64,000 bases of DNA from Pelagibius sp028280305 (GTDB taxonomy: Bacteria; Pseudomonadota; Alphaproteobacteria; Kiloniellales; Kiloniellaceae). This document shows, piece by piece, positions 35,600-43,738 of the stretch. Made by a program: the position numbers and the translations under genes. The first letter of the stretch is position 1; every line of letters begins with the position of its first letter. The notes beneath the pieces are model-generated. The model saw only the letters and a program-made list of their open reading frames with translations. It made no database searches and was not told the DNA's origin. The stretch lies in assembly GCF_965233615.1 (NCBI RefSeq), contig NZ_OZ247495.1; one strand, 5' to 3'.

Positions 35600-36907
35600 T
35601 CAGATCTCGAGGCTCAACAGGGCCTCTTCGTAGGGGAAGTCGGAGAGCAGTTGCGCGCCGTTTTCGGTGATCAGGACCTGCTGTTCCATCTTCACGCCTT
35701 CGTGGCCGCCTTCCTCGCCGATATAGCTTTCGACGCAGACCGTCATGCCGGCCTGGAAGACGCCGTCGTAGCCGGAGCGGGCGAAGTCCTTGACGTACTT
35801 TACCGCCGGGTATTCGTCGCAGAGGCCGACGCCGTGGACCACGACGGAATAGCGGTTGGCAGCGCAGGAGGGCGGCAGCGTCCAGGCGCGCTCCGACAGC
35901 TCGCGAAAGCCGAGCCCCGGCTTCAGCAGTTCGGCATTGGTCTCGATCTGCTCGCAGGCGAGTTGATAGAGCCGGCGCTGTTCGTCGCTCGGCCTGCCGT
36001 CGCCGCAGAAGAAGGTGCGGGAGATGTCGGCGCAGTAGCCGTAGGGGCCGATCAGGTCGGTGTCGAAGCTGACGATGTCGCCGGCCTTAATGATGTTGTC
36101 GCTGCATTCGCGGAACCAGGGATTGGTGCGTCCCCCGGCGCTCAGCAAGCGGGTCTCGATCCACTCGCCGCCCTGGGCCGCGTTCACTTCGTTCATGACG
36201 GCCCAGAGCTGGTTCTCGGTCATGCCCGGCTCCAGGCGGCGGCGCATTTCGCCGACAGCGTTTTGACAGACGGCGATGGCGCGCGCCATGGCCTTCAATT
36301 CCTCCGGGCCCTTGATCACCCGGGCCAGCTCCGTCACCTCCTGGCCGTCATGGATGGTGATGCCCAGGGCCTGCAGCGCGGCGACGCCCATCGGCTCGCA
36401 CTTGTCGACGGCGAGGCGCCGGTTGCCGCCGCCGTGACGGAACACCAAGTCGGCGATCTCCGCCGCCCAGGTCTTGGCCTGCTCGGCGGCGCGGGGCCCG
36501 GCCTCGAAGTAGAACCAGGAGGTGCCCGGTCTGATTTCGTCGATCACCTCGATATCCTCGGAGAGGTGTTCGCAGTTGTGAAAGTCGAAGATCACCACCG
36601 GCCCCTCGGTGGCGACAAAGCAATAGCGCACGGCGTTGTGCAGGCACCAGACCGCCATGTTGCGGCTGTCGCAGGCATAGCGCACGTTGATCGGGTCATA
36701 GAGCAGGATGCCGGCGTAGTCGTGGCGGCGCAGTTCGGCGCGCAACCGCGCCAGGCGATAGGCGCGCAGCGCGGGCCGGTCGACTCCCCAGGGATCGACG
36801 CTGGAGGGATCGACGCTGGAGGGATCGGCGCTGGGCGGATCGACCGTACCGCTGGTTTCCATCGGGCCGGTTTTTATGGCGGCGTTGTTCTCCCCGTCGG
36901 GCGTCAT
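35600..36907 (-). CDS. dddP: M24-family protein, DddP-like (candidate DMSP lyase)
   Basis: A 435-residue member of the creatinase / M24 fold. Candidate metal ligands are D282, D284 (SFDTDLIGPYG), D294 (YCADISRTFF), H358 (VHGVGLCDEYP), E393 (CVESYIGEEG) and E408 (KMEQQVLITENG). These spacings (2, 10, 64, 35, 15) equal those I recall for the Ruegeria DddP active site, and D364 falls where its proposed catalytic Asp lies. GGEWIETRLLSAGGRTNPWF is also DddP-like. Such enzymes cleave dimethylsulfoniopropionate to dimethyl sulfide and acrylate, whereas other M24 members are prolidases. The first ~45 residues contain a repeated SSVDP tract encoded by 15-bp tandem repeats. It is divergent from the racemase-like gene. 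Activity is unproven. Confidence 0.65.
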   Translation of the reverse strand: MTPDGENNAAIKTGPMETSGTVDPPSADPSSVDPSSVDPWGVDRPALRAYRLARLRAELRRHDYAGILLYDPINVRYACDSRNMAVWCLHNAVRYCFVATEGPVVIFDFHNCEHLSEDIEVIDEIRPGTSWFYFEAGPRAAEQAKTWAAEIADLVFRHGGGNRRLAVDKCEPMGVAALQALGITIHDGQEVTELARVIKGPEELKAMARAIAVCQNAVGEMRRRLEPGMTENQLWAVMNEVNAAQGGEWIETRLLSAGGRTNPWFRECSDNIIKAGDIVSFDTDLIGPYGYCADISRTFFCGDGRPSDEQRRLYQLACEQIETNAELLKPGLGFRELSERAWTLPPSCAANRYSVVVHGVGLCDEYPAVKYVKDFARSGYDGVFQAGMTVCVESYIGEEGGHEGVKMEQQVLITENGAQLLSDFPYEEALLSLEI

Positions 36908-37126
36908 GACAGTTTTTCCCTCGCCGTTTCCGCTTCAGCTTGCCAGGGTGGCGGGGGTCGTCTTGTCCGCCTGCGACGCGGCCCATGGCGGAGATGACAA
37001 AGGCTTCTCCGTGATCCTGCATTGTCCCGATACATCTGCGCCGTTGCGCAAGCGCCGGGCCGGGCCCTAACCTGCCCGCTCTTAATTTGCCGGACGTCGC
37101 CGGGATCACCTTGCGGAGCGCAGTCC

Positions 37127-37795
37127 ATGCATATCGGTTTAATCGGCGGCATCGGCCCCGCCGCCACCATCTTTTACTACCGTGAACTCACGCAGGCTGC
37201 GGCGGCACGGGGTATCGCGCTCGACCTGACGCTGGTTCATGCAGATGTCTCGACGCTGCTGGGCAATCTCGCGGCGGAGGACACCGTGGCGCAGGCGGCG
37301 ATCTTCCGGTCTCTCACCCAGCGCCTCGCGGCGGCGGGGGGCGAGGCGGTGGCGGTGACCTCCATCGCCGGACACTTCTGCATCGAGGACTTCAAGGCGG
37401 TCTCGCCGCTGCCGGTGATCGACCTGCTGGCCTCGGTGCCGAAGCGGCTGCGTGCGGCGGGCTACAAGACCGTCGGGATCCTCGGCACCAAGACGGTCAT
37501 GCAATCCGGCATGTACGGCTGTCTCTCGGGACTGAAGGTTCTGCAGCCGGCCGGTGATTCCTTGGATGCTGTACATCAGTCCTATGTCGAGATGGCGACC
37601 GCGGGTGTCGTCACCGCAGCGCAACGCAATGTCTTTTTCGACTGCGGGCGCGATCTCTGTGCCGAAGGCGCGGAAGCCGTGCTGCTCGCCGGCACCGATC
37701 TCTTCCTCGCCTTCGAGGGCCGGGACCCGGGTTTCGAAGCCGTCGACTGTGCGCTGCTGCACCTGGCCGATATCGCCGAACAGGCGGCGGGTTAG
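37127..37795 (+). CDS. Asp/Glu racemase-family protein lacking both catalytic cysteines
   Basis: A 222-residue protein with the aspartate/glutamate racemase fold: MHIGLIGGIGPAATIFYYREL at the start, FRSLTQRLAAAGGEAVAVTS, VGILGTKTVMQSGMY. The two cysteines that do proton transfer in the family appear absent. TSIAGHF stands where PCNTAH is expected (Ser79) and LLAGTDL where GCTEL is expected (Gly189). It may be a non-racemising relative or use another chemistry. The start at 37127 matches the family N-terminus. Its TAG stop coincides with the edge of a short sequence resembling the terminal repeat of the MITE-like element at 49404. Confidence 0.8.
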   Translation: MHIGLIGGIGPAATIFYYRELTQAAAARGIALDLTLVHADVSTLLGNLAAEDTVAQAAIFRSLTQRLAAAGGEAVAVTSIAGHFCIEDFKAVSPLPVIDLLASVPKRLRAAGYKTVGILGTKTVMQSGMYGCLSGLKVLQPAGDSLDAVHQSYVEMATAGVVTAAQRNVFFDCGRDLCAEGAEAVLLAGTDLFLAFEGRDPGFEAVDCALLHLADIAEQAAG

Positions 37796-38129
37796 AGCCT
37801 TCCGATCTGATTAGGGGTTGCGATTGGATCTCTTGGTTTCGGCTAGTTCCTTCACGAAAGACTGCTCATAGGAATTAATGCCGAAATCTGAGCTCTGGTA
37901 CAAACATATACCTATGGTATTTTATCTTAAGATGCTGAAATCGGATAAGGCGTAGAGACCCGGGCGAGTCAATTTTGCAACATTGAGCCAAAATTGCCGT
38001 TTCTGGCTTTAAGGACTGGTTGACAAAGATGGCTTATATGATGATATCAGACTTGAATTACCCGCCGGCAGCGTGCTGTTGGCTCAAGGGCCGCTCTCCG
38101 GAGCGGCTCTTGCCGTTTGGTGGGTTCGG
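37796..38129. other. AT-rich gene-free stretch before the NYN gene
   Basis: A 334-base gap with clearly lower GC than its surroundings. It begins with TAGAGCCTTCCGATCT (37793-37808), close to the end of the 268-bp MITE-like element, and contains one promoter-like TTGACA (38020). No convincing coding frame is present. It is continuous with the atypical NYN gene and probably entered with it. Confidence 0.5.
38020..38048 (+). promoter_or_regulatory. Candidate promoter for NYN gene
   Basis: A perfect -35 hexamer TTGACA (38020-38025), 17 bases, then GATATC (38043-38048), which matches only three of six -10 positions. It lies about 80 bases before the NYN start codon in AT-rich DNA. Confidence 0.3.
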
Positions 38130-38918
38130 ATGATGGGCGCTTGGGTCTACGTAGATGGTTTCAATCTGTACTACGGCGCTCTAAAGGGACGACCAAACAA
38201 GTGGCTTGATTTGAAGCAACTGACTTTGCGGCTGCTTCCTCATGGTCGTGCTGTGGAAAAGATCAAATACTTCACCGCCAGAGTGTCGGGTGCAGGTGAC
38301 CCTGACGCTCCTCGGCGGCAGCAAGCCTATCTCAATGCTCTTGCGACCCTCCCTGAAGTGGAAATCCACTTTGGCAACTTCTTAGCAAAAACAATCTGGC
38401 GACCATTAAACAATCTTCCGGTCGCGGGTCGCCAGATCCACTCCGCTGTTCCGCCGATAGTCTTTGGAAGTGGCAATCATTTAGTTTCTGGCCAAAGGCG
38501 CCAGACAATGAGCGTGGGTTCCTATCCTACACAAGGCCAACATCAGGGTAGACGTCGTCGCATGCCGCGACCTTTGCCAGACGCGCTAATCGTTGAAGTT
38601 CACACGAAAGAAGAAAAGGGATCAGATGTTAATCTGGCTGCTCATCTCTTGAACGATGCGTGGAAAGGTTCGTTCACTGAAGCAGTAGTGATCTCGAACG
38701 ATACTGATCTGGTCACCCCGATTGATATGGTGGTTACAGAACGCAAGTTGCCTGTGACCGTAGTGAACCCTCAAGAGGGCTCTAACACCGCGCCTGCGTT
38801 AGTCAGGGCAGCCACTCATGATCGGCACATCAATCGACCAATGCTTTCAGCGACACAGTTTGCAAATCCGATCGTGTTGCCTAACGGTCGCGAGATCAAT
38901 AAGCCGCTAGATTGGTGA
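38130..38918 (+). CDS. NYN-domain (PIN-like nuclease) protein
   Basis: A 262-residue protein of the NYN/LabA-like family, a PIN-fold relative often acting as a ribonuclease. Acidic active-site signatures are WVYVDGFNLYYGALKG (Asp9), KEEKGSDVNLAAHLLNDAWKG and AVVISNDTDLVTPI. Start at the ATGATG 38130/38133, immediately before VYVDGFN; the longer upstream frame is not homologous. Codon use and base composition are visibly less GC-rich than in neighbours, and the gene is isolated between a racemase-like gene and a housekeeping run. This suggests horizontal acquisition. NYN proteins appear in RNA turnover, toxin or defence contexts; no partner is visible here. Confidence 0.82.
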   Translation: MMGAWVYVDGFNLYYGALKGRPNKWLDLKQLTLRLLPHGRAVEKIKYFTARVSGAGDPDAPRRQQAYLNALATLPEVEIHFGNFLAKTIWRPLNNLPVAGRQIHSAVPPIVFGSGNHLVSGQRRQTMSVGSYPTQGQHQGRRRRMPRPLPDALIVEVHTKEEKGSDVNLAAHLLNDAWKGSFTEAVVISNDTDLVTPIDMVVTERKLPVTVVNPQEGSNTAPALVRAATHDRHINRPMLSATQFANPIVLPNGREINKPLDW

Positions 38919-38943
38919 TGCTGTTTTAAGCGCGCACTTATGC

Positions 38944-39336
38944 CTAGGGGTCGCGGCTGAGGCCTTTGGCGGCGAGACTGTCCAGATAACCCTGCCAGAG
39001 CGTGTCCTTTTCGCGGCCCAGCTTGTGCAGGTACTGCCAGGAAAAGATGCCGGTGTCGTGCAGATCGTCGAACTTGATGCGGACGGCATAGTTGCCGACC
39101 GCTTCGATGTCCATGACGCCGACGTGGCGGCGCCCGGCCACGGTCGTCTTCTGGCCGGGCCCGTGGCCCTGAACCTCGGCGGAGGGGCTTTCGACACGCA
39201 GGAACTCAGCCGGATAGGTGAAGGTCTCGCCGCTGTCGAAGCGGATTACCAGCGTCTTGTCTTCGGAGACGTAGCGGATTTCCTCCGGCCAGTGCTCGGT
39301 GCCGAAACCCTGCGCGTTGTCTTCCTGTACGGTCAT
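38944..39336 (-). CDS. DUF971 / gamma-butyrobetaine hydroxylase N-terminal-like protein
   Basis: A 130-residue protein with the DUF971 pattern: WPEEIRYVSEDKTLVIRFDSGETFTYPAEFLRVESPSAEVQGHG, then VGVMDIEAVGNYAVRIKFDDLHDTGIFSWQYLHKLG. This domain is also found at the N-terminus of carnitine-synthesis hydroxylases and in Mrp/ApbC-type iron-sulfur proteins. Stand-alone copies are common in alphaproteobacteria, with unknown role. It is the last gene in a minus-strand run: thioredoxin-TPR, LON-domain, Trm112-like, DUF971. Confidence 0.85.
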   Translation of the reverse strand: MTVQEDNAQGFGTEHWPEEIRYVSEDKTLVIRFDSGETFTYPAEFLRVESPSAEVQGHGPGQKTTVAGRRHVGVMDIEAVGNYAVRIKFDDLHDTGIFSWQYLHKLGREKDTLWQGYLDSLAAKGLSRDP

Positions 39337-39393
39337 CCTAGACTCTCTTCGTTTTGAACGGCTGGAGTCGCCTCGGCGTTAATCAAACAACAT

Positions 39394-39618
39394 CTAATCA
39401 TCCAGCCTGCGGGCTTCGTCGACCAGCATGATGGGGATGCCGTCGCGGATCGGGAAGGCCAGGCGGGCCTGGCGGCTGATCAGTTCCTGGGCTTCGGAGT
39501 CATAGTCCAGCGGCGCCTTGGTCAGGGGGCAGACCAGAATCTCCAGCAGCTTGGGGTCCACCGCCCCATGACCTGAAGCGTGACCGGATGCAGTGTTGTC
39601 GGTGGGTTTGTCTGACAT
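39394..39618 (-). CDS. Trm112-family small protein
   Basis: A 74-residue protein with LLEILVCPLTKAPLDYDSEAQELISRQARLAFPIRDGIPIMLVDEARRL, the bacterial Trm112/YcaR pattern. Only one cysteine (LVCPLTK) remains of the zinc site, as is usual in bacterial members. Partners are methyltransferases or other enzymes, unknown here. It lies between the LON-domain gene and DUF971 in a conserved run. The first 20 residues are polar and vary between species. Confidence 0.87.
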   Translation of the reverse strand: MSDKPTDNTASGHASGHGAVDPKLLEILVCPLTKAPLDYDSEAQELISRQARLAFPIRDGIPIMLVDEARRLDD

Positions 39619-39661
39619 GTGTTCGGCTCCGCTTCTCTGCTGTGGCCGCCCATATGGCTGC

Positions 39662-40321
39662 TCAGTGGGGCTTGGCTTCGCTTTCGCCGTCGCCGCTGTG
39701 GGTCGCCATCTCCATGATGGCGGTCAGGGTCTCGGCCCGCTCGGTCAGGCTCATGGCTTCCAATAGGGCCTGCTTCTCCGGCGCGCCCAGCGGGCAGATC
39801 ATGGCGAGGGAGGTGACCAGCCTTTCATCCCCGGTTTCTTCGATGGCTTCCCAGTCGCCCTCGATGGCGTTGGCCTCGAAATAGGCGCCCAGCACCTTCA
39901 CCAGCCGTTCGCGGTCGATGGCGGCTGTGTCTTCCTCCATGTCGTCGCGGAAGCGTGCAAAGCCGGGTTCCACCCGCCGGTAGCTGTCGCTCGGCAGTTC
40001 GCGCACCACGTCGAAACGGATGAGGCCGGAGAGGGTCACCAGATAGCGCCCGTCGTCGGTTTCGTTGAACGAGGTGATGCGCCCGGCGCAGCCGGTTTCG
40101 TAGACCTTCGGCACGTCGCCGTCGCTGCCGTCCTCGACCGGCTGCACCATGCCGATCAGCCGGTTGCTGGCCATGGCATCGTCGAACATCGCCAGATAGC
40201 GCGGCTCGAAGATGTTCAGCGGCAGGCGCCCGCCGGGCAGCAGCAGCACGCCGCCGAGCGGAAAGATCGGCAACACCTGGGGCAGGTCGTCGAAGGCGGG
40301 ATCAAAGGCGGTTCGGCTCAT
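39662..40321 (-). CDS. LON peptidase substrate-binding domain protein
   Basis: A 219-residue protein consisting of the N-terminal substrate-binding domain of Lon without ATPase or protease parts. Motifs are LPIFPLGGVLLLPGGRLPLNIFEPRYLAMFDDAM, GMVQPVEDG, GCAGRITSFNETDDGRYLVTLSGLIRFDV and a helical C-terminus. Stand-alone copies are widespread in proteobacteria and of unknown function. It starts 39 bases after the thioredoxin-like gene in the same direction. Confidence 0.9.
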   Translation of the reverse strand: MSRTAFDPAFDDLPQVLPIFPLGGVLLLPGGRLPLNIFEPRYLAMFDDAMASNRLIGMVQPVEDGSDGDVPKVYETGCAGRITSFNETDDGRYLVTLSGLIRFDVVRELPSDSYRRVEPGFARFRDDMEEDTAAIDRERLVKVLGAYFEANAIEGDWEAIEETGDERLVTSLAMICPLGAPEKQALLEAMSLTERAETLTAIMEMATHSGDGESEAKPH

Positions 40322-40360
40322 GGGTATCCGGGTGCTGGCGAAGGCTTGGGAACAGGCAGT

Positions 40361-41296
40361 CTAGGAAAACAGCAGCGACGAGAGCCGCCGCCGGTTTTCG
40401 ATGGTCAGCGGATCGGTCGGGCCCCAGGCCTCAAAAAAAGTCAGGAGCTGTTTGCGGGCGCCGTCGTCGTTCCACTGGCGGTCGCGGCGCATGATTTCCA
40501 ACAGCTCGTCGGCGGCGGCCTGCTGCTGTCCGCTGCCGTGCAGGGCCATGGCGAGGTCGAAACGCGCCTGATGATCGTTGTGGTCTGTGGCCACCTTTTC
40601 CATGAGCTGGGGGATTTCGCCGGCATCGCCGGCCTGGGCCTGGATGTCCAGCTGCGCGGCGACCGAGGCGAAAGCGGGGTGCTGGCGCAGTTCGTCGGTC
40701 AGGCCCTCGAACATCTCCTGGGCGGTCTCCAGGTCGCCGGCCGCCAGATAGCAGGCCAGCAGGCCGGCCAGCGCCTCGGGATTTTCCGCGTCGTGCTGCA
40801 GGACCTGGGAAAACAGGGCCGAAGCCGCGCCGGCGTCGCCGGCTTCCAGCGCCGCCTGGGCCTGCTCGATGGCCTGCTCGATGGGGCTCGGCCCCTTACC
40901 GGCCTCACCGGCCTGGCGCAGCCGCTCGACGAAGGCCTTCACCTCGCTCTCCGGCTGGGCGCCCTGGAATCCGTCGACCGGCTGGCCTTGGAAAAAGGCG
41001 TAAACCGTGGGGATCGACTGGATGCGCAACTGCCCGGCAAGCTGCTGGTTCTCGTCGATGTTGATCTTCACCATGCGCACGGCGCCGCGCGCCGCCTTGA
41101 CGGCGCTTTCCAGCATCGGCCCCAGCTGCTTGCAGGGCCCGCACCAGGGGGCCCAGAAGTCGACGATCACGGGCACATTCATAGAGGCCTCGATAACGTC
41201 CTGGGCGAAGCTCTGCTGAGAGCTGTCTTTGACGATGTCGCCCGGCGTTTCCCCCGCCATATCCGGGGCGGCTGCGTCGCCGATGATCGGTTCCAT
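40361..41296 (-). CDS. Thioredoxin-fold TPR protein (YbbN/CnoX-like)
   Basis: A 311-residue protein: an N-terminal thioredoxin domain with the active site FWAPWCGPCKQLGP (C52, C55), then tetratricopeptide-like helices to the end. This is the YbbN (CnoX) layout; this protein keeps both active-site cysteines, unlike E. coli YbbN. It likely helps protect and deliver oxidised substrates to chaperones. The start MEPIIGDAAAPD at 41296 is preferred over the upstream frame, whose N-terminus is not family-like. It leads the four-gene run down to DUF971. Confidence 0.9.
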   Translation of the reverse strand: MEPIIGDAAAPDMAGETPGDIVKDSSQQSFAQDVIEASMNVPVIVDFWAPWCGPCKQLGPMLESAVKAARGAVRMVKINIDENQQLAGQLRIQSIPTVYAFFQGQPVDGFQGAQPESEVKAFVERLRQAGEAGKGPSPIEQAIEQAQAALEAGDAGAASALFSQVLQHDAENPEALAGLLACYLAAGDLETAQEMFEGLTDELRQHPAFASVAAQLDIQAQAGDAGEIPQLMEKVATDHNDHQARFDLAMALHGSGQQQAAADELLEIMRRDRQWNDDGARKQLLTFFEAWGPTDPLTIENRRRLSSLLFS

Positions 41297-41510
41297 GCTT
41301 GGTTTTCCGTTTAACTGCTGGTTGAAACTATTGTTATTGACGGCTTCTACGCGGAAAAGCCCCGCGAGAAGGCCCGTTAGGCCCTCAAAGCCCTTGATCC
41401 TGTCCAATAAATGGCTGCTTTGCCCCCAATAGGCAAGTCCACCTGCCGCGTTCCCTGGCCGCAGGCCTCTCCCGCGTCCTTATCCCCTGTCCTGATCCCG
41501 GGTCGATTGT

Positions 41511-42053
41511 TTATCCCAGGTCGATCATTTGCGGCGCATGGTCTTCGGCTTCCAGAAAGCGGATCAGGTCCTGCGGGCTGATCGCGGTGGTGCGGTCGTT
41601 CATCAGCGGGTGGCAGTTGACCAGGTCATGGTCCATCACGCCGCTGTCGAGCACCATGGTGACGGCCTGTTGCTTGTCGTTGATCACGGCAAAGGGCGTG
41701 ACCGAGCCGGGCAGGATGCCGAGATAGGTCATCAGCCGGTCGGCGCTGCCGAAGGAAAAGCGCCCGGCTTCGAGCCGCCGGCCCAGATCCTTCAGGTCGA
41801 TGGCCCGGTCCTCCAGACAGGTGACCAGCCACATGGCCCCCTTTTTGTTGCGCAGGAAGAGGTTCTTGATATGGGCGCCGGGCAGTTCGCCGCGCAGGGC
41901 CTTGGCCTCCTCGACCGTGAAAACCGGCGGATGGCTGACGGTCTTGGCGTCGATGCCCAGGGCCTCAAGCCGCGCCAGCAGGCTTTCGGGCGCCGTCGGC
42001 AGGGCCGCCTCAGGACTTTGCTCCGGGCTTTGCGGGGTGCCGGTCTCGGCCAT
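41511..42053 (-). CDS. YbaK/ProX-type aminoacyl-tRNA deacylase domain protein
   Basis: A 180-residue trans-editing-domain protein. Features are KTVSHPPVFTVEEAKALRGELPGAHIKNLFLRNKKGAMWLVTCLEDRAIDLKDLG, RLMTYLGILPGSVTPFAVINDK and VNCHPLMNDRTTAISPQDLIRFL. The pattern matches PrdX/ProXp-ala enzymes, which clear mischarged Ala-tRNA(Pro). The first 20 residues are low-complexity (SPEQSPEAALP). It is a single gene, upstream of the thioredoxin-like gene by about 215 bases. Confidence 0.9.
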   Translation of the reverse strand: MAETGTPQSPEQSPEAALPTAPESLLARLEALGIDAKTVSHPPVFTVEEAKALRGELPGAHIKNLFLRNKKGAMWLVTCLEDRAIDLKDLGRRLEAGRFSFGSADRLMTYLGILPGSVTPFAVINDKQQAVTMVLDSGVMDHDLVNCHPLMNDRTTAISPQDLIRFLEAEDHAPQMIDLG

Positions 42054-42245
42054 GTTTTTCTCCTGTCCTGCAGCGGATGGTGCGTCCCTTAAAGGGCGCC
42101 GCCGTTAAGCCTTGCGTAGCAAATGGCTAATAGCCTTGGGTTTGCGGGTCGGGCAAGCGGGAAATCCGTTGTCGGGGCGGTCCCGATAGTCAAAAGCAGG
42201 ACTTGCAAAGCGCGGCGAAAGGCGGTATCTCCGCGCTTCGCCGAT

Positions 42246-42320
42246 GCGGGCGTAGCTCAGGGGTAGAGCACAACCTTGCCAAGGTTGGGGTCGTGAGTTC
42301 GAATCTCATCGCCCGCTCCA
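42246..42320 (+). tRNA. tRNA-Gly (GCC)
   Basis: The cloverleaf is complete: acceptor GCGGGCG pairs with CGCCCGC, D-arm GCTCAGGGGTAGAGC, anticodon stem CAACC/GGTTG around loop TTGCCAA with anticodon GCC, and T-arm GTGAG TTCGAAT CTCAT. Discriminator T and an encoded CCA end the gene. A strong intrinsic terminator follows. Confidence 0.97.
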
Positions 42321-42344
42321 GTTTCTCGCGGATTTCGCGGCGTC

Positions 42345-42378
42345 AAAGCGTCTCCTTCAGTGAAGGGGGCGCTTTTTT
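42345..42378 (+). terminator. Intrinsic terminator after tRNA-Gly
   Basis: A 13-bp stem (AAGCGTCTCCTTC with GAAGGGGGCGCTT, two G-T wobbles), a 3-base loop AGT and six T residues, starting 25 bases after the tRNA CCA. Confidence 0.9.
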
Positions 42379-42425
42379 CGTTGCGGCGGCCGCCGGGCAG
42401 GCTGAAGGGCCAGAACAGCGAGCGG

Positions 42426-43337
42426 TCACTTCACTGCCGGTTTTTCGTCCGCCTCGGCGAAGGCTTCGAACTCCGCGCGCAGCCAGGCCTCGAAAACCTT
42501 CAGCTTGTCGGGTGTCCGGCGCTGCGCGGAGGTCACCAGCCAGTAGGCGAGGCCGGTCTTGTGCCGGCCGGGGAAAGGGGCGACGAGCTGGCCGTCGGCG
42601 ATGGCATAGGCCGCCAGGGTCGGCCAGGCCAGCAGGATTCCCTGTCCGGCAATGGCGGCCTGCAGGCAGAGGGAGGCGTCGGAATAGACCGATCCCTCCG
42701 TCAGCGTGAGGCCGCTCAGCCCTTCCGGCGCCAGCCAGGCCTCCCAGGTGAACATCGACCCGTGGTCCTGCAGAACCGGGACTTTCGCCAAGTCTTCGGG
42801 CTTGGCCAGGGTCCCGGCCACGGCGGGGCTGCAGACCGGAAAGACCACCTGGTCGATCAGATGGGCGGCCTTGACGCCGGGCCAGTCGCCTTTGCCGATG
42901 CGTATGGCGACGTCGATGTCGGAATGATCGAGGTCGGCGAGATCGGGCGAGGCATCGATCCGCAGCTTCAGGTCCGGGGCCCGTTCGGTAAAACGGCTGA
43001 GGCGCGGCACCAGCCACTTCGCGGCCAGCACCGGGGGCACCGATACGGTCAGGGTGTTCACGGCGGCGGCGCGGCCCAGGGCGGCCGCCGCCGCCAGATG
43101 ACGGAAGCCCGCGCTCAGATGGGTGAGCACCTGGCTGCCGAAAGGCGTCGGCTGCAGGCCCTTGGGCGCGCGGAAGAAAACCGGCTGGCCGAGCTGGGCT
43201 TCCGCCTTCAGCACCTGCTGGCTGACCGCGCCGAGGGAAACGCCCAGTTCACCCGCCGCCGCCGTCAGGCTGCCGAGACGCCCGGCGGCCTCCACCGCGC
43301 GCAGCCCGTTCAGGGGTAGCTGGTTCAGTTCTTTCAT
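42426..43337 (-). CDS. LysR-family transcriptional regulator (GcvA-like)
   Basis: A 303-residue regulator. The N-terminal winged helix is LPLNGLRAVEAAGRLGSLTAAAGELGVSLGAVSQQVLKAEAQLGQPVFFR, the arrangement typical of GcvA-type LysR proteins. The effector domain follows from about residue 90 (LTVSVPPVLAAKWLVPRLSRF). The start codon at 43335-43337 lies at the edge of an inverted repeat TATAG-aaaaa-CTATA (43337-43351), a possible autoregulatory site. It is divergent from a small hypothetical gene that is a plausible target. Confidence 0.9.
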   Translation of the reverse strand: MKELNQLPLNGLRAVEAAGRLGSLTAAAGELGVSLGAVSQQVLKAEAQLGQPVFFRAPKGLQPTPFGSQVLTHLSAGFRHLAAAAALGRAAAVNTLTVSVPPVLAAKWLVPRLSRFTERAPDLKLRIDASPDLADLDHSDIDVAIRIGKGDWPGVKAAHLIDQVVFPVCSPAVAGTLAKPEDLAKVPVLQDHGSMFTWEAWLAPEGLSGLTLTEGSVYSDASLCLQAAIAGQGILLAWPTLAAYAIADGQLVAPFPGRHKTGLAYWLVTSAQRRTPDKLKVFEAWLRAEFEAFAEADEKPAVK

Positions 43338-43408
43338 ATAGAAAAACTATAGTCCCATAGCAAAAAATGCGAGTGATTTTCAAATTCCAGCCCGCCATAT
43401 CTATAGGC

Positions 43409-43615
43409 ATGGTTTGGAATTTGGATCTTTTCTGGCAGCATTGGCAGAACCCGCTTTCGGGCCTCCTGGCCCGCTTTGCCAAGCAGGGCGACCTGCATCT
43501 TGCGCAGCAGGCGGCCTGGCGGCGGGACCCACTGTCGCACCCGGACCTGCAGGCGATGTCGCAGCGCGCGCTCGACGATCTGCCTTTCGACCCCCGCGCC
43601 TTCAGCGACGACTAA
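43409..43615 (+). CDS. Small hypothetical protein divergent from LysR gene
   Basis: A 68-residue protein, MVWNLDLFWQHWQNPLSG onward, ending QRALDDLPFDPRAFSDD. Third-codon positions are GC-rich as in the neighbours, supporting coding. The end resembles the short arginine/aspartate-rich tails of small alphaproteobacterial proteins with DUF1127-like character, but I cannot assign a family. The start is placed at 43409; an in-frame ATG at 43367 would overlap the putative LysR operator and lacks a ribosome site. It may be regulated by the divergent LysR protein. Confidence 0.5.
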   Translation: MVWNLDLFWQHWQNPLSGLLARFAKQGDLHLAQQAAWRRDPLSHPDLQAMSQRALDDLPFDPRAFSDD

Positions 43616-43738
43616 CAGCAGTCTTCTGCGGCCGGAGTCGGCATTGCTCCGTCATTAACGAGCCATGCTCGAAGCCTTCCCCGATGCGAAGCCGTGTCGC
43701 CGGACGAAGGCAGCGCCGGGTGAATCTCTCTGCCCCGC

